Assembly (NCBI GenBank): GCA_003526375.1
Contig: DPDG01000053.1
Location: 1-50,449, forward strand
Source of the DNA: Lentisphaeria bacterium
GTDB taxonomy: Bacteria > Verrucomicrobiota > Lentisphaeria > Victivallales > UBA1829
Direction of reading: 5' to 3'
Length of the DNA stretch: 50,449 nt
Each line of letters opens with the position of its first letter. Positions within the stretch are counted from its first letter, which is position 1. The translations under genes and the position numbers were made by a program. A model generated the notes under the pieces. It made no database searches, was not told the origin of the DNA, and saw nothing but the letters and a program-made list of their open reading frames with translations. This document shows, piece by piece, positions 40,670 through 49,812 of the stretch.

Positions 40670-41580
40670 AGACTGCAATCTTTTCGTGTCTCCTGCTTTT
40701 TGCCGGAATTGCCTGCGCCGCTGCGGAACCGCTGAATGTCTACTGCACTACATTTCCGCTTTATCTGCTGACCCGGAACCTTACGCAGGGATGCAGGAAT
40801 GTTCATACGGAACTCATCATTCCTCCCGGAACCGGGTGTCCGCATGATTATGCGCTGACTCCGCGCGATATGCGCAAGCTTGGCGCAAAGAACATGGTGC
40901 TTGTCCGCAACGGACTCGGACTGGATGATTTTATTCTGAAGCCGCTCCGGAAAATGAATCCGGGTGCAAAAATCATTGACACATCCGCGGGAATCCCCGC
41001 ATTGGAACTGGAGGAGAAATGCGGACATGACGATTGCCATGAGCACCATCACGGCAGTAAAAATCCGCATCTGTTCGCGAGTCCGTTCGAGGCGGTCAGG
41101 ATCGTGGAGAACATCGCCCGCGGGCTTGAAGCCGCTGATCCGGCGAATGCGGCGGCATACAGGGCGAATGCAGGAGTTTATACGGAGAAGCTCCGCAAGC
41201 TTTGCGGCGAGTTTACCGCTGCCGCGCGGAAATACCGTTTCAGCGAGCGGAAGATTGTGACGCAGCACGGTGTTTTCGATTATCTGGCGCATCACCTGAA
41301 ACTCCCGGTCGCGGCAACGATTTCCGGGGAGCCGGAAGCCGGAACCACTGCCTCGGAAATGGCGAGCCTTGTGAAGAAGCTCAAGGGGGCGGGCATCAGT
41401 GTGATCTATACGGAACCGCAATATCCTTCGCGTGTCGCGCGCACGATTGGCAGGGAGTGCGGTATCCCGCTCGCGGAACTCGATCCCGTGGCAAACGGTC
41501 CGGCGGATGCACCGATGGATTATTATGAAAAGACAATGAGAAAAAATCTTGAAGTTCTCGGAAAGACTCTGAACCAATGA
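40666..41580 (+). CDS. znuA: zinc/manganese-type ABC transporter substrate-binding protein
   Basis: 304 residues from ATG 40666, overlapping the previous stop by 4 nt. Signal peptide MKTAIFSCLLLFAGIACAAA; then the cluster A-1 metal-binding fold: VYCTTFPLYLLTRNL, PGTGCPHDYALTPRDMRKL (metal His), MVLVRNGLGLDDF, a His-rich loop (HDDCHEHHHGSKNPHLFASP), VTQHGVFDYLAHHL (metal His), ISGEPEAGTTASEM and IYTEPQYPSRVARTI. The His-rich loop is typical of zinc rather than manganese binders. It delivers the metal to the ZnuB/ZnuC transporter encoded next. Symbol given by family and operon. Confidence 0.93.
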   Translation: MKTAIFSCLLLFAGIACAAAEPLNVYCTTFPLYLLTRNLTQGCRNVHTELIIPPGTGCPHDYALTPRDMRKLGAKNMVLVRNGLGLDDFILKPLRKMNPGAKIIDTSAGIPALELEEKCGHDDCHEHHHGSKNPHLFASPFEAVRIVENIARGLEAADPANAAAYRANAGVYTEKLRKLCGEFTAAARKYRFSERKIVTQHGVFDYLAHHLKLPVAATISGEPEAGTTASEMASLVKKLKGAGISVIYTEPQYPSRVARTIGRECGIPLAELDPVANGPADAPMDYYEKTMRKNLEVLGKTLNQ

Positions 41581-42380
41581 ATCCGGTGGAACACAGATGT
41601 CATTGCGGCAGTCATGTCGCAGTCAGAATACGCAATTTGAATGTCCGGATCGGGGCGGTTTCGATTCTGGAGGATGTTTCCGCGGAGATTCCGCGCGGCA
41701 TGTGCACTGCGATCGTGGGCCCGAACGGCGCAGGAAAGACCACGCTCACAAAGGCGCTGCTCGACGATATCCCTTATAAGGGGGAGATCGAATTCGGGGA
41801 TGCTTCGGGTGATTTTTCGCGCAGAAAACCCCGTTTCGGGTATGTTCCCCAGAAATTGATTTTCGATCGCGACATGCCGTTGACCGTGACTGAATTTCTT
41901 GCGGGCGGACTGGTCCGGAGACCCGTTTTCTTCGGGATATCGAAAGCCTTCCGCCTTCAGTGCGCGGAATATCTGAAAGAGGTCGAGTGCGGACATCTTG
42001 CGGAGCGCAGCCTCGGCGCGCTTTCCGGCGGCGAACTCCAGCGGGTTCTGCTGGCGCAGGCGCTGATGCAGAATCCGGAAATACTGATCCTCGACGAACC
42101 TGCCGCCGGAGTCGATTTCAAGGGGGAGCAGCTCTGCTGCGAACTGCTGGAAAAATTCCGGCGGAAACTTGGATTCACGCAGGTGATGATCAGCCATGAC
42201 CTGTCGATGGTCGCCGCACATGCGGAACATGTGATCTGCATCAATAAAAAGGTCTATGCGGAGGGAGTGCCGGAGGAGGTTCTCACCTCGGATGCGTTGT
42301 CCGCGACCTTCGGGCTTCACATGGGGATGGTGAAATATGACAAACATGGAGTCGGTTGCAAATTATGCTCGAAACAGTAA
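41577..42380 (+). CDS. znuC: zinc-type ABC transporter ATP-binding protein
   Basis: 267 residues, ATG overlapping the znuA stop by 4 nt. Complete ATPase: Walker A GPNGAGKT (48-55), Q-loop GYVPQK, signature LSGGELQRVLLAQAL, Walker B ILILDEP, switch MISHDLSMV. It powers metal import with ZnuB. Odd features are short Cys/His tails at both ends: HRCHCGSH at residues 6-13 and CKLC just before the C-terminus. Such tails could bind zinc and regulate activity; that is inference. Its 3' end overlaps the znuB start by 16 nt. Confidence 0.93.
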   Translation: MNPVEHRCHCGSHVAVRIRNLNVRIGAVSILEDVSAEIPRGMCTAIVGPNGAGKTTLTKALLDDIPYKGEIEFGDASGDFSRRKPRFGYVPQKLIFDRDMPLTVTEFLAGGLVRRPVFFGISKAFRLQCAEYLKEVECGHLAERSLGALSGGELQRVLLAQALMQNPEILILDEPAAGVDFKGEQLCCELLEKFRRKLGFTQVMISHDLSMVAAHAEHVICINKKVYAEGVPEEVLTSDALSATFGLHMGMVKYDKHGVGCKLCSKQ

Positions 42381-43231
42381 TTGATTTTTTGTGCGGCATC
42401 GCTGGAATGCTGCCGTTTGAATGCATGAAGCTGCGTTTCATGCAGGAGGCTTTCCTGGGAGTTCTGCTGACCGCGCCGCTGGCTGCCGCGGCAGGAATTC
42501 AGGTGGTGAATTTCCGCATGTCGTTTTTCTCGGATGCGATCGGGCACTCCGCTTTTGCGGGAGTGGCGCTCGGACTTATTTTCGGACTCAGCCCCGACCT
42601 GACGATGCCGCTTCTTGCATTGGCGATCGGGATCGGGATCATGGCGATGAAACAACGTTCCGCGCTTTCCTCGGATACGGTGATCGGCGTCTTTTTTTCG
42701 GCGGTCGTGGCGTTCGGGCTTGCGCTTGTGAGCCGCAATCCGAATGTGGCGAGGGATATGCAGGTGTTCCTTTACGGGGATATCCTGACCGTTACTCACA
42801 ATGACCTGCTGTATCTGTTTCTGCTGTTCTGCGTATTTTTCGTGTTTCAGGTTTTTGCCTACAACCGCCTGAATGCGATCGGGATTCATGAGCAGCTTGC
42901 GCGTACTCACAGAATTCATACAGCCTTTTATCAATATGTATATGTGGCGCTGTTGTCGCTGGTGGTGATTTTTTCAGTAAAATCCGCCGGTGTGCTTCTC
43001 GTGACCGCGCTTTTGATCGTTCCGGCAGCCTCGGCGCGCAATTTATCGAAAAGTTCCGGCATGATGTTCTGGATTTCCATCATAATTGGTGTATGTTCCG
43101 GTATATCGGGTCTTCTGATTTCCGCCCAGCCGTGGGCGGAAACGGCGTCCGGTGCGACCATTGTGCTGTGTGCATGCGTCATTTTCTGCATCAGTCTGCT
43201 GTTCGGAGTCTTGAAACCTAAAAAATCTTAA
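42365..43231 (+). CDS. znuB: zinc-type ABC transporter membrane permease
   Basis: 288 residues from ATG 42365; a TTG three codons earlier is also possible. Seven to nine hydrophobic helices of the ABC-3 family: FMQEAFLGVLLTAPLAAAAG, FFSDAIGHSAFAGVALGLI, SALSSDTVIGVFFSAVVAFGL, LYGDILTVTHNDL, then VKSAGVLLVTALLIVPAASA. The DAIGHSAFAG loop is the family mark and contacts the ATPase. Third of three transporter genes; the next gene (43248) starts 16 nt later and may be co-transcribed. Confidence 0.93.
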   Translation: MLETVIDFLCGIAGMLPFECMKLRFMQEAFLGVLLTAPLAAAAGIQVVNFRMSFFSDAIGHSAFAGVALGLIFGLSPDLTMPLLALAIGIGIMAMKQRSALSSDTVIGVFFSAVVAFGLALVSRNPNVARDMQVFLYGDILTVTHNDLLYLFLLFCVFFVFQVFAYNRLNAIGIHEQLARTHRIHTAFYQYVYVALLSLVVIFSVKSAGVLLVTALLIVPAASARNLSKSSGMMFWISIIIGVCSGISGLLISAQPWAETASGATIVLCACVIFCISLLFGVLKPKKS

Positions 43232-43247
43232 ATTTGGAGATTTGGGC

Positions 43248-44780
43248 ATGTTCGATAAACTGTTACTTACAGGCGGCGCACTTCTTGCGCTGGGTGTCTG
43301 CACCTCCTGCGCGACCACGACAACGGAGGAAAAGCCGGAGCCTCGGGAGCAGGCGGTTCAGGAGGTAAGGAAAACCGGAAAAGAGATTTATTACCAGGCG
43401 ACGAAAACACAGGACGCGAAGAAGCGGGCCGAACTTCTGAAAGAGGCTTTCGATGCATTGCAGAAAGAAGCCGACAGGAACAATCTGGAGTCCGCGCTTT
43501 ACCTTGCCTACATGTATGATCTGGGGCAGGGGGTGAAGCAGGACGGCATTTCCGCCGCGAAGTATTACCGGATTGCCGCGGACGGCGGTCTGAAGAAGGG
43601 AAAGATCGCGCTGGCGCGTTTCTGGCTCCGCAACGAAATGTTCCTTGACGATGCCGCGAAACAGATCGAAAGCATTCCCGGTTACGGGGACGATCCCGAC
43701 TGTCTGCTGGTTCTCGGGACGATCCGTTACGCGCAGTATAAATATACGGAAGGGTTTCAGGATCTTTTCAAGGCATATAAAAGCGCCGGGCGCAATTTCA
43801 TGATTCGGGACAATGTCCGGAAAGTGGTTCATTCCGCGTTCCTTGATTTTTACAAAAACCGGAACTATGACGCGGCTCTTGCCGAATTGGACAAGGAGGC
43901 GAAGCTGAATCCGAAGCATCCGGCGATTCCTTATTACCGCGGGCTCGTCGCCATGAAGAAGGAACAGCGCAAGGAGGCGGAAGCTTACTTCAACGAGGCA
44001 CTCAAACTTGATCCGGCCGATCCTTTCTTTTATCGTGAAAGAGCATTCCTCAACGCGATGAACGGCAAAAAGGAAGAGGCGCTGGACGATATCAAGGTGG
44101 CGGTTGCGGTGTCCGGCAATGCTGTGGAATTCGTCAGGGGACGGATTGAACTCTACTATCTTCTGAAAGATATGGACGGACTCATTCAGTATGCCTCCCG
44201 GCTTCTCAAGCAGGATGAGAACGATGTCTTTGCCCGCGTGAGCCGCGCCGGCGCGTACATGATTCAACGCAACTATGACAAGGCTTATCTTGATTACAAG
44301 AAGCTTTCAGAGACATCAGCCACGACGGATATTCCCGATGTTCAGGAGGGGCTGGCGATCGTAAGTTCGCATATCGGCAAGCTTGACGATGCGGAGAAGG
44401 CTTATGAGAAGCTGCTCAAAAAGAATGCCTCTCCGGTGACGCAGATCAACCTTGCGGAACTGTATATCGTCCGCGGAAAATATGAAAAGGCGTTGAAACT
44501 TCTCGATTCGGACACCCTGCTGCGTTCCGCTGATAAATTCATGAAATGCATTTCCAGTTATCTGGCGGCGTCCGCCCTGCTTGCAACCGGTAAGGATGCC
44601 GGAGAATACATGAAAGTTTTCAATGAGCTTCTGCCGCAGTTCAGAAAGGGGACGGAGGACATTGACTGGGATACCGCGCTTTTCGAGAAATGGCTCAAGA
44701 CCGCGAAACTCCCGCAGGGCGCCGCTGAGAAGATTGCGGACATGACCAGACGGGCGGGCGAAACATTTCAGCTCAAGTAA
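43248..44780 (+). CDS. TPR/Sel1-repeat lipoprotein
   Basis: 510 residues from ATG 43248; GGAG is about 11 nt upstream. The N-terminus has a signal sequence ending at a Cys (MFDKLLLTGGALLALGVCTSC), a plausible but not canonical lipobox. One Sel1-type repeat (ALYLAYMYDLGQGVKQDGIS) is followed by tetratricopeptide repeats through about residue 460: HPAIPYYRGLVAMKKEQRKE, AYFNEALKLDPADPFFYRER, DVQEGLAIVSSHIGKLDDAE, INLAELYIVRGKYEKALKLL. Expected to be an envelope protein-interaction scaffold. It follows znuB closely, but no direct link to metal uptake is evident. Partner unknown. Confidence 0.85.
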   Translation: MFDKLLLTGGALLALGVCTSCATTTTEEKPEPREQAVQEVRKTGKEIYYQATKTQDAKKRAELLKEAFDALQKEADRNNLESALYLAYMYDLGQGVKQDGISAAKYYRIAADGGLKKGKIALARFWLRNEMFLDDAAKQIESIPGYGDDPDCLLVLGTIRYAQYKYTEGFQDLFKAYKSAGRNFMIRDNVRKVVHSAFLDFYKNRNYDAALAELDKEAKLNPKHPAIPYYRGLVAMKKEQRKEAEAYFNEALKLDPADPFFYRERAFLNAMNGKKEEALDDIKVAVAVSGNAVEFVRGRIELYYLLKDMDGLIQYASRLLKQDENDVFARVSRAGAYMIQRNYDKAYLDYKKLSETSATTDIPDVQEGLAIVSSHIGKLDDAEKAYEKLLKKNASPVTQINLAELYIVRGKYEKALKLLDSDTLLRSADKFMKCISSYLAASALLATGKDAGEYMKVFNELLPQFRKGTEDIDWDTALFEKWLKTAKLPQGAAEKIADMTRRAGETFQLK

Positions 44781-44785
44781 ACTCC

Positions 44786-46600
44786 ATGTTCAGGATTACG
44801 GCATTCAGCGATTATCGTGAATATTCTCCGGCGGCGCGCCGGAGGATTCTCGCGCGCATCAAGGCGGACTCTTACGATGCGGTCCGTTTCCGGATCGACC
44901 GCGCCATGACGGAAGTTGCGCTCCGGCGTTATGACGACTCCTTCATGGATTCTTTTTTCGATGATGCCGCCGCCGTCGGAATCAAGGTGGTTCCCTCGGT
45001 TTCATTTCATACTCCGCCGTGGGCGCGGGAGGCGGAACTTTCTTTCGATGAGCCGGAAACCTGGCGGAGCGTCCAGCTTTTTCTTGCACATGTGGTGAGC
45101 CGTCTCTGGAGACGGAAGGAGCTGGCGTTTTTCCGGATTCTTTTCAAACCGGAGAAGAATCCGGGTTCGGACCCCGCATTCCGGAGTTACCTGGCGGGAA
45201 AATACCGCTCGATGGAAGACTTGAACCGTGCTCTCGGCACATGTTACCGCGTGCCGGAGGATATTTCCGTGAAAGACGCCGTTTTGTATGGTGTCCGCAT
45301 GAAGACGGAACTCCGGCTTTTTCAACATTGGAACTATGAAAGAAAACTTGCGGATCTCGGAAATACGATCGGCGGAATTTCATTTCAGGCATTGGAACAT
45401 ACTGTTTTCGTTTCCCGCAAACCGGAACTGCCGGACACGCTTTCCGCACTGACCCTGCTTCATGAGGCAGCGGAGTCGGGAAAGGCGTATCAGATTCATC
45501 TGAATCCCGTTTCGGGAACGGCGGATGCGGAACTTGCGCTTTGCGCCTATGCAGCCGGAGCTTCCGCCGTTGAATACGGAGACCATTATAAAATTCCTGC
45601 GCCTGTGCAGTTGCCTCCGGCACCTGTCCGTCGGATTGCCGCGGATAAGGACCTCCTTCTTTTTCTGGAGAAGTACCGCACTCTGCGTGATGAACTGGCT
45701 GTTCCGGCGGAAACGGGATTGTACCGGAGCCTCCATACGCAGTCTCTTTACAAAGCGTTTGAGCTTCCGAAAGATCTGCATAAACGCTCTTTCCGTTCCT
45801 GGGGCAGGGCATTGACAGCTTCCTCCATTCCCTACCGGATTGTCTGCGACGGCAGGGAGCTTCCGCCCGGATTGAAACTGATGATTCTCCCCGCCGCTGC
45901 CGCTTTGGAGGAACCGGATGCGGAACGTCTGCTTGATTTTGTCCTGAACGGCGGCACCCTGTTCTGCGAGGGCGGGTGCGGGCATTATAACGGAACAGGC
46001 GCTTATCTTGAGCCTGAACGCCGTTTCATTGCGGAAGCAACCGGTGTTACGGAACATCCGGAACGGATCAGGTATGCGAATAAACGGGTGAAATACGGGT
46101 TCGGCAGGGAAACTTTCTTCCTGAACGCCGGCGAGTTTCTGACACCGTATCTTCCCGTGAAAAAGTTTACGGAAACCGTGGCGCCGCTGAACAGCGGGCT
46201 TGATCTGATATCCCAGGTGAAATACGGCAGAGGGAGAATCATTCTCTGTGCCCCGTATTTTTCGGCGCTTTATCAGGAAAAGCGGAATGCCGAGCTTGAA
46301 AACTTCGTTCAGCATCTCTGCTTTTCCGTCGGGGTGAAACCGCCCGTCCGGATTCTGAAAACACCGGGGAATGCGGTTCCGTTCCTGAGACTTCTGAAAG
46401 ACGGCGGGCACCGGATGCTGTTTGTATTTCTTCCCTCCATGACTTCCAGATGTGAACTGGAATTCCCGTCCGGCTTCTGGGAGAAACGCACTCTGACGGA
46501 TCTGTACGGCGGCGGCAGGCTCCGCGTGACGCAAAGCGGCGGCGCACAGAGAGTGAAGTTGAAGCCGCCCCATAAAAAAATCATTGTCCTGTATGAATGA
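44786..46600 (+). CDS. GH42-like beta-galactosidase family protein, divergent active site
   Basis: 604 residues, no signal peptide. The first ~260 residues form a barrel like GH42: RRILARIKADSYDAVRFRID, SFHTPPWAREAE, and the family phrase FRSYLAGKYRSMEDLNRALGTCYR. From about 330 comes the GATase-like trimerisation domain (GLKLMILPAAAALEEPDAERLLDFVLNGGTLFCEGG), and after 490 a small beta domain. The NE of the acid/base motif that normally precedes the KY phrase is replaced by FKPEKNPG; ISFQALEHT may carry the nucleophile Glu. So it is either altered in specificity or inactive. Starts 5 nt after the TPR gene; cotranscription is likely. Confidence 0.8.
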   Translation: MFRITAFSDYREYSPAARRRILARIKADSYDAVRFRIDRAMTEVALRRYDDSFMDSFFDDAAAVGIKVVPSVSFHTPPWAREAELSFDEPETWRSVQLFLAHVVSRLWRRKELAFFRILFKPEKNPGSDPAFRSYLAGKYRSMEDLNRALGTCYRVPEDISVKDAVLYGVRMKTELRLFQHWNYERKLADLGNTIGGISFQALEHTVFVSRKPELPDTLSALTLLHEAAESGKAYQIHLNPVSGTADAELALCAYAAGASAVEYGDHYKIPAPVQLPPAPVRRIAADKDLLLFLEKYRTLRDELAVPAETGLYRSLHTQSLYKAFELPKDLHKRSFRSWGRALTASSIPYRIVCDGRELPPGLKLMILPAAAALEEPDAERLLDFVLNGGTLFCEGGCGHYNGTGAYLEPERRFIAEATGVTEHPERIRYANKRVKYGFGRETFFLNAGEFLTPYLPVKKFTETVAPLNSGLDLISQVKYGRGRIILCAPYFSALYQEKRNAELENFVQHLCFSVGVKPPVRILKTPGNAVPFLRLLKDGGHRMLFVFLPSMTSRCELEFPSGFWEKRTLTDLYGGGRLRVTQSGGAQRVKLKPPHKKIIVLYE

Positions 46601-46649
46601 CGGCTGACCGGCAGTTGCATGGAAGTCGTGTTCTGCAGGAATGAGCCCG

Positions 46650-47453
46650 TTACATCGAGTGGAGATAACTTTCCCGGAATTGAGACGGGCTTTTCCCTGC
46701 TGCATGTTTAAAGAAACGTGAAAAAGCATAGGTGTCGGAAAATCCCAATGCGGCGGCGATTGTACTGATGGAGTCGCTGGTGAAACACAGTCGCCTGACT
46801 GCGTGTTCATAACGCTGCCGGTCCAGAAAGGTTTTCAGCGGCAGCCCTGCTTCTCTGCGGAACCGGTTGGAAGTATATTTGGGAGAATAGCCGATAAAAC
46901 GGGCGACGTCATCGACGGAGATATATTTTCCCTCCCGCGAGAGGACATATCCGGAAATCCGGGATACGAAGGTGGATTCCGGCTGGGAGCAGTCACTGCC
47001 GTGCGAAAGATGGTAATTGACGAAGATCATCAGAACCGCGTTGATCAGATGGACTTCCTGCCGGTCCGGCAGACGCCCGGCATTCAGCAGATGCAGGAGA
47101 ATCGTCCGGGCAGGTTCGAGAATTTCATTCAGGGAAAAACGCTGTGCCCCCGTCCGGCACTGCGGTTCTACGGAAAATTTAACCGAAAGCCATTTACAGC
47201 GACGGTCGGGATAATGGAACACATGACGGATTCCGCTGGGAATAAGGAAGATGTCTCCGCTGTTGAAAGGCAGGACTTCCGTTTCGGCAGCCAGTTCCCC
47301 GCCGCATCCGTCCAGAATAAGTTCAAGCTGCCAGAAATGGTGTACATGCCACAGCTCGGTGCGCGGCTTGCGCCCGGTGGTCCGGTACTGATGGAAAAGA
47401 TAATGGATTTGAGGCGGCGCGGAGTTCTCCGTGGAAAAAACGGCGGCAGTCAT
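46650..47453 (-). CDS. AraC-family transcriptional regulator
   Basis: 267 residues from ATG 47453 with AGGAG upstream, 2 nt after the alginate-lyase-family stop. N-terminal cupin-type sensor (ELWHVHHFWQLELILDGCGG, FNSGDIFLIPSGIRHVFHYP), then the double helix-turn-helix (YISVDDVARFIGYSPKYTSN, DSISTIAAALGFSDTYAFSR, SPSQFRESY). It activates genes in response to a sugar. Unlike the other regulators it is last in its operon, after pseudopilin, pectate-lyase-like and alginate-lyase-family genes. A longer frame to 47570 lies within the upstream gene and is not used. Confidence 0.92.
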   Translation of the reverse strand: MTAAVFSTENSAPPQIHYLFHQYRTTGRKPRTELWHVHHFWQLELILDGCGGELAAETEVLPFNSGDIFLIPSGIRHVFHYPDRRCKWLSVKFSVEPQCRTGAQRFSLNEILEPARTILLHLLNAGRLPDRQEVHLINAVLMIFVNYHLSHGSDCSQPESTFVSRISGYVLSREGKYISVDDVARFIGYSPKYTSNRFRREAGLPLKTFLDRQRYEHAVRRLCFTSDSISTIAAALGFSDTYAFSRFFKHAAGKSPSQFRESYLHSM

Positions 47454-47455
47454 TT

Positions 47456-48565
47456 TTATTTCTCCTGAAGCAGATGGGAAATCCAGAGCCGAGGCATTCG
47501 TATCGGTGTGTTGCGGATTACTTCGAACAGTTTCAAATCGGAGCGCATGTGCCGCCATTGCCGCAGCCATGCCGGCTGGTTGAGGAAATATCCGCAGAGA
47601 AAAAGGAATGCGGGCTGGTTCGGCCAGTATTTCCAGTAGGCGATATCACGGGCATACGGCCAGGCAGACTTGTCTGTGACGTAGGGATACAGAAATGACG
47701 CAGCCAGTGCCAGACTGTGCCCCTGACGGTCAACATGCAGAAAAAGATTTTCCTCCGGACGGGAGAGCAGAGCCGCGGTTCCCGACAATACGTTCAACTG
47801 AAAGAGGGAATAACTGTAAGGCTTCGTCCGACGCAGTTCCGCAGGAAACGCCCCCCGTCTGTCCATGAATCCCAGAAGGCGTTCCCGGAAATCGTGCCGC
47901 AGTTCCTCCAGCAGCGCATGGTTTTCGGTCAGATGGGCAAATGCCGCGCATTGCAGATAGTAGCAGGTGCCGTGATTGTTTGGATGAATCCGTTCCTCCT
48001 GTCCGAAACTGCCGGTTGTCAGCCATGCCAGATAGCGGGCGAACCACTCTTTTACAGTTGCTGCGGTTTCCGGATCAAGAGCTTCGCAAAACGTTTTCTG
48101 ACGGACTGCGAGAGCCGTTTCCGCGAGATGGATGGAGTCAATCACGCCGATACTGCGCCCTGAACAACGGCGGTGGACCGCCTGTGCATAGCTCAAATGG
48201 GGACGCATGGCTGTGTCCGGGTTCATGAACCATGCCCGGAGAATTGCTTCCGCCTTTTTCAGGAATTTCGGGGAGCGGGTCATCCGGAATGCCTCAGACA
48301 GCGTTGCAATCTGAACGGACTGGCGGATCAGCAGTTTGCGGTGCCTGTTGAAGCTGCGGGGATTACTGCGCCCGTCATACTTGATGTAAGGACCGTCCGG
48401 ACAGGCGGGGTCCGGCCACCAGTAATCTCCTTCGGAATAAAATTCCGTCGGCAGTCCGGGAGAACGGGCTGCCGGTGCATCCGGCAGAGTCATGACTTTC
48501 TGCCGGAGAATCCGTTCCGCCCGGCAAACAAGCGGCGATGAACAGTTTTTTGCGTCGGGGCACAT
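47456..48565 (-). CDS. alginate-lyase-family (PL5-like) protein
   Basis: 369 residues matching the alginate lyase family (PF05426-type alpha/alpha barrel): EGDYWWPDP (residues 45-53), YIKYDGRSNP, LRAWFMNPDTAMRPHLSYAQ, NNHGTCYYLQ (196-205, catalytic-type Asn and His), and RRTKPYSYSLFQL with the Arg and Tyr. These enzymes split uronate polymers such as alginate or poly-glucuronate by beta-elimination; many relatives act on other polymers. No signal peptide with this start, unusual for the family. It follows the beta-helix gene by 2 nt and shares its transcript. Substrate unproven. Confidence 0.85.
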   Translation of the reverse strand: MCPDAKNCSSPLVCRAERILRQKVMTLPDAPAARSPGLPTEFYSEGDYWWPDPACPDGPYIKYDGRSNPRSFNRHRKLLIRQSVQIATLSEAFRMTRSPKFLKKAEAILRAWFMNPDTAMRPHLSYAQAVHRRCSGRSIGVIDSIHLAETALAVRQKTFCEALDPETAATVKEWFARYLAWLTTGSFGQEERIHPNNHGTCYYLQCAAFAHLTENHALLEELRHDFRERLLGFMDRRGAFPAELRRTKPYSYSLFQLNVLSGTAALLSRPEENLFLHVDRQGHSLALAASFLYPYVTDKSAWPYARDIAYWKYWPNQPAFLFLCGYFLNQPAWLRQWRHMRSDLKLFEVIRNTPIRMPRLWISHLLQEK

Positions 48566-48567
48566 GA

Positions 48568-49800
48568 TCAGTGAAAGATCTCCTCCAGTTTCCTGTTCTT
48601 GACGGGGACGCTTTTACTTGGAGCCGAAATACGGGTTTTCCCCTCGTGACTTTCGAAGAAACAGCCATGCCGAAGCGTCGATTTCAGCAATCCCGGACGG
48701 GACTCCTGATAATAGAACTCAACCGGAGCGCCTTTCTTCTCCTGTTGTTTTTTGCTGGACCAGACCAGTGAGTTGTGTTTCAGGCGGACTCTGCCGGAGT
48801 GGTGTTTCATTCCGGCTCTTGACGGGTCCGTCAATTCCACTGCCGCTTCATCAAAATGGATGTCGAACAGATTGTTCCTGATCTCCACATTGTCATTGCT
48901 TCCCAGTTTGACATGTCCCGCATTCTGACTGCATCCGCGGAAGATGCATCCCTGAATCAACACCGTGTCGTTATTGCAGTCCAGAGCGATGGAACTGGGA
49001 AAAGCCCAGTTCCGCCTGACGTTGGAAGCTCCCATTCCATTGCCTTCAAAGTAACATCCGGTAATGCTGACCGCGTTGCTGCCGTAGATCATGAGCGCGG
49101 CATTGGCGCAGTGTTCAAAACCGATTCCTGAAATGCGGACGCCCCGGGCTCCGCCGCTCAGCATGATCCCGACTCCGCAACGGCTGAAATAGCCGTCTCG
49201 GATTGTGATGTCGTTGAAATGGGCGCGCCCCTCGAATCCGTTGTTGGGACAGTGCCGGATAATCATATTCAGAAACCGGTTGCTCCATCCTTCCGAATAA
49301 ATTCCCGCCTGCGAGGCATTTGCAATATAACAGGACTCCAGCGTGAAATTATTGTGCCATTTGAGATTCAAGGTTATTTTTCCCCCGAAAAGGGTGATGT
49401 CCCGGAGTGTGCCGGACGTGGCGCTGTCCTTATAAGTCTTCCCGGTCCATGAAATGCAGTTTTCCTTTGGATTCTTCTGAATGATCGTGGTTACGGAACG
49501 GCCGTCTCCCGTCACCGTCAGACTGTTGATCAGATATAACTGTGTTTTCGGTCCATTCAGATCGACGGTTTTCCGGATAGGGTAAGTTCCTGCCGGAATG
49601 TACAGGATTCGGGATGTTGCATATGCTTTCGCCACCGCTTTCTGAAAAGCCGGCTGCCAGTCTTCCTGCTCGGTTCCCGCCGCGGCAACATGGTCTCTGA
49701 AATCCAGCAGGTTGACTCTGGTGTCAAGTGCCGCCGCCGGAATACAAGTTGCCATCAGACTTGCCGCCAGGACCGTCATTTTGAGTTTTGTTTTCATCAT
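48568..49800 (-). CDS. secreted right-handed beta-helix, pectate-lyase-like protein
   Basis: 410 residues from ATG 49800, with AAAGG upstream; an adjacent ATG at 49797 is equivalent. Signal peptide MMKTKLKMTVLAASLMATC to PAAA. The start of the mature protein is the pectate lyase superfamily phrase: VNLLDFRDHVAAAGTEQEDW then AFQKAVAKAY and RILYIPAGTYPI. A ladder of parallel-beta-helix turns follows (NNGFEGRAHFNDITIRDGYF, GVRISGIGFEHCANA, NAVSITGCYFEGNG, DTVLIQGCIFRGC). It probably binds or cleaves an acidic polysaccharide. Catalytic residues cannot be fixed because these folds include lyases, hydrolases and epimerases. Second gene of the operon. Confidence 0.87.
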   Translation of the reverse strand: MMKTKLKMTVLAASLMATCIPAAALDTRVNLLDFRDHVAAAGTEQEDWQPAFQKAVAKAYATSRILYIPAGTYPIRKTVDLNGPKTQLYLINSLTVTGDGRSVTTIIQKNPKENCISWTGKTYKDSATSGTLRDITLFGGKITLNLKWHNNFTLESCYIANASQAGIYSEGWSNRFLNMIIRHCPNNGFEGRAHFNDITIRDGYFSRCGVGIMLSGGARGVRISGIGFEHCANAALMIYGSNAVSITGCYFEGNGMGASNVRRNWAFPSSIALDCNNDTVLIQGCIFRGCSQNAGHVKLGSNDNVEIRNNLFDIHFDEAAVELTDPSRAGMKHHSGRVRLKHNSLVWSSKKQQEKKGAPVEFYYQESRPGLLKSTLRHGCFFESHEGKTRISAPSKSVPVKNRKLEEIFH

Positions 49801-49812
49801 TTTTCCTTTCAT

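Noticed and set aside
45380..46810. 476-codon open frame on the minus strand
   Set aside because: Opposite the GH42-like gene; low-complexity basic translation with no recognisable domain.
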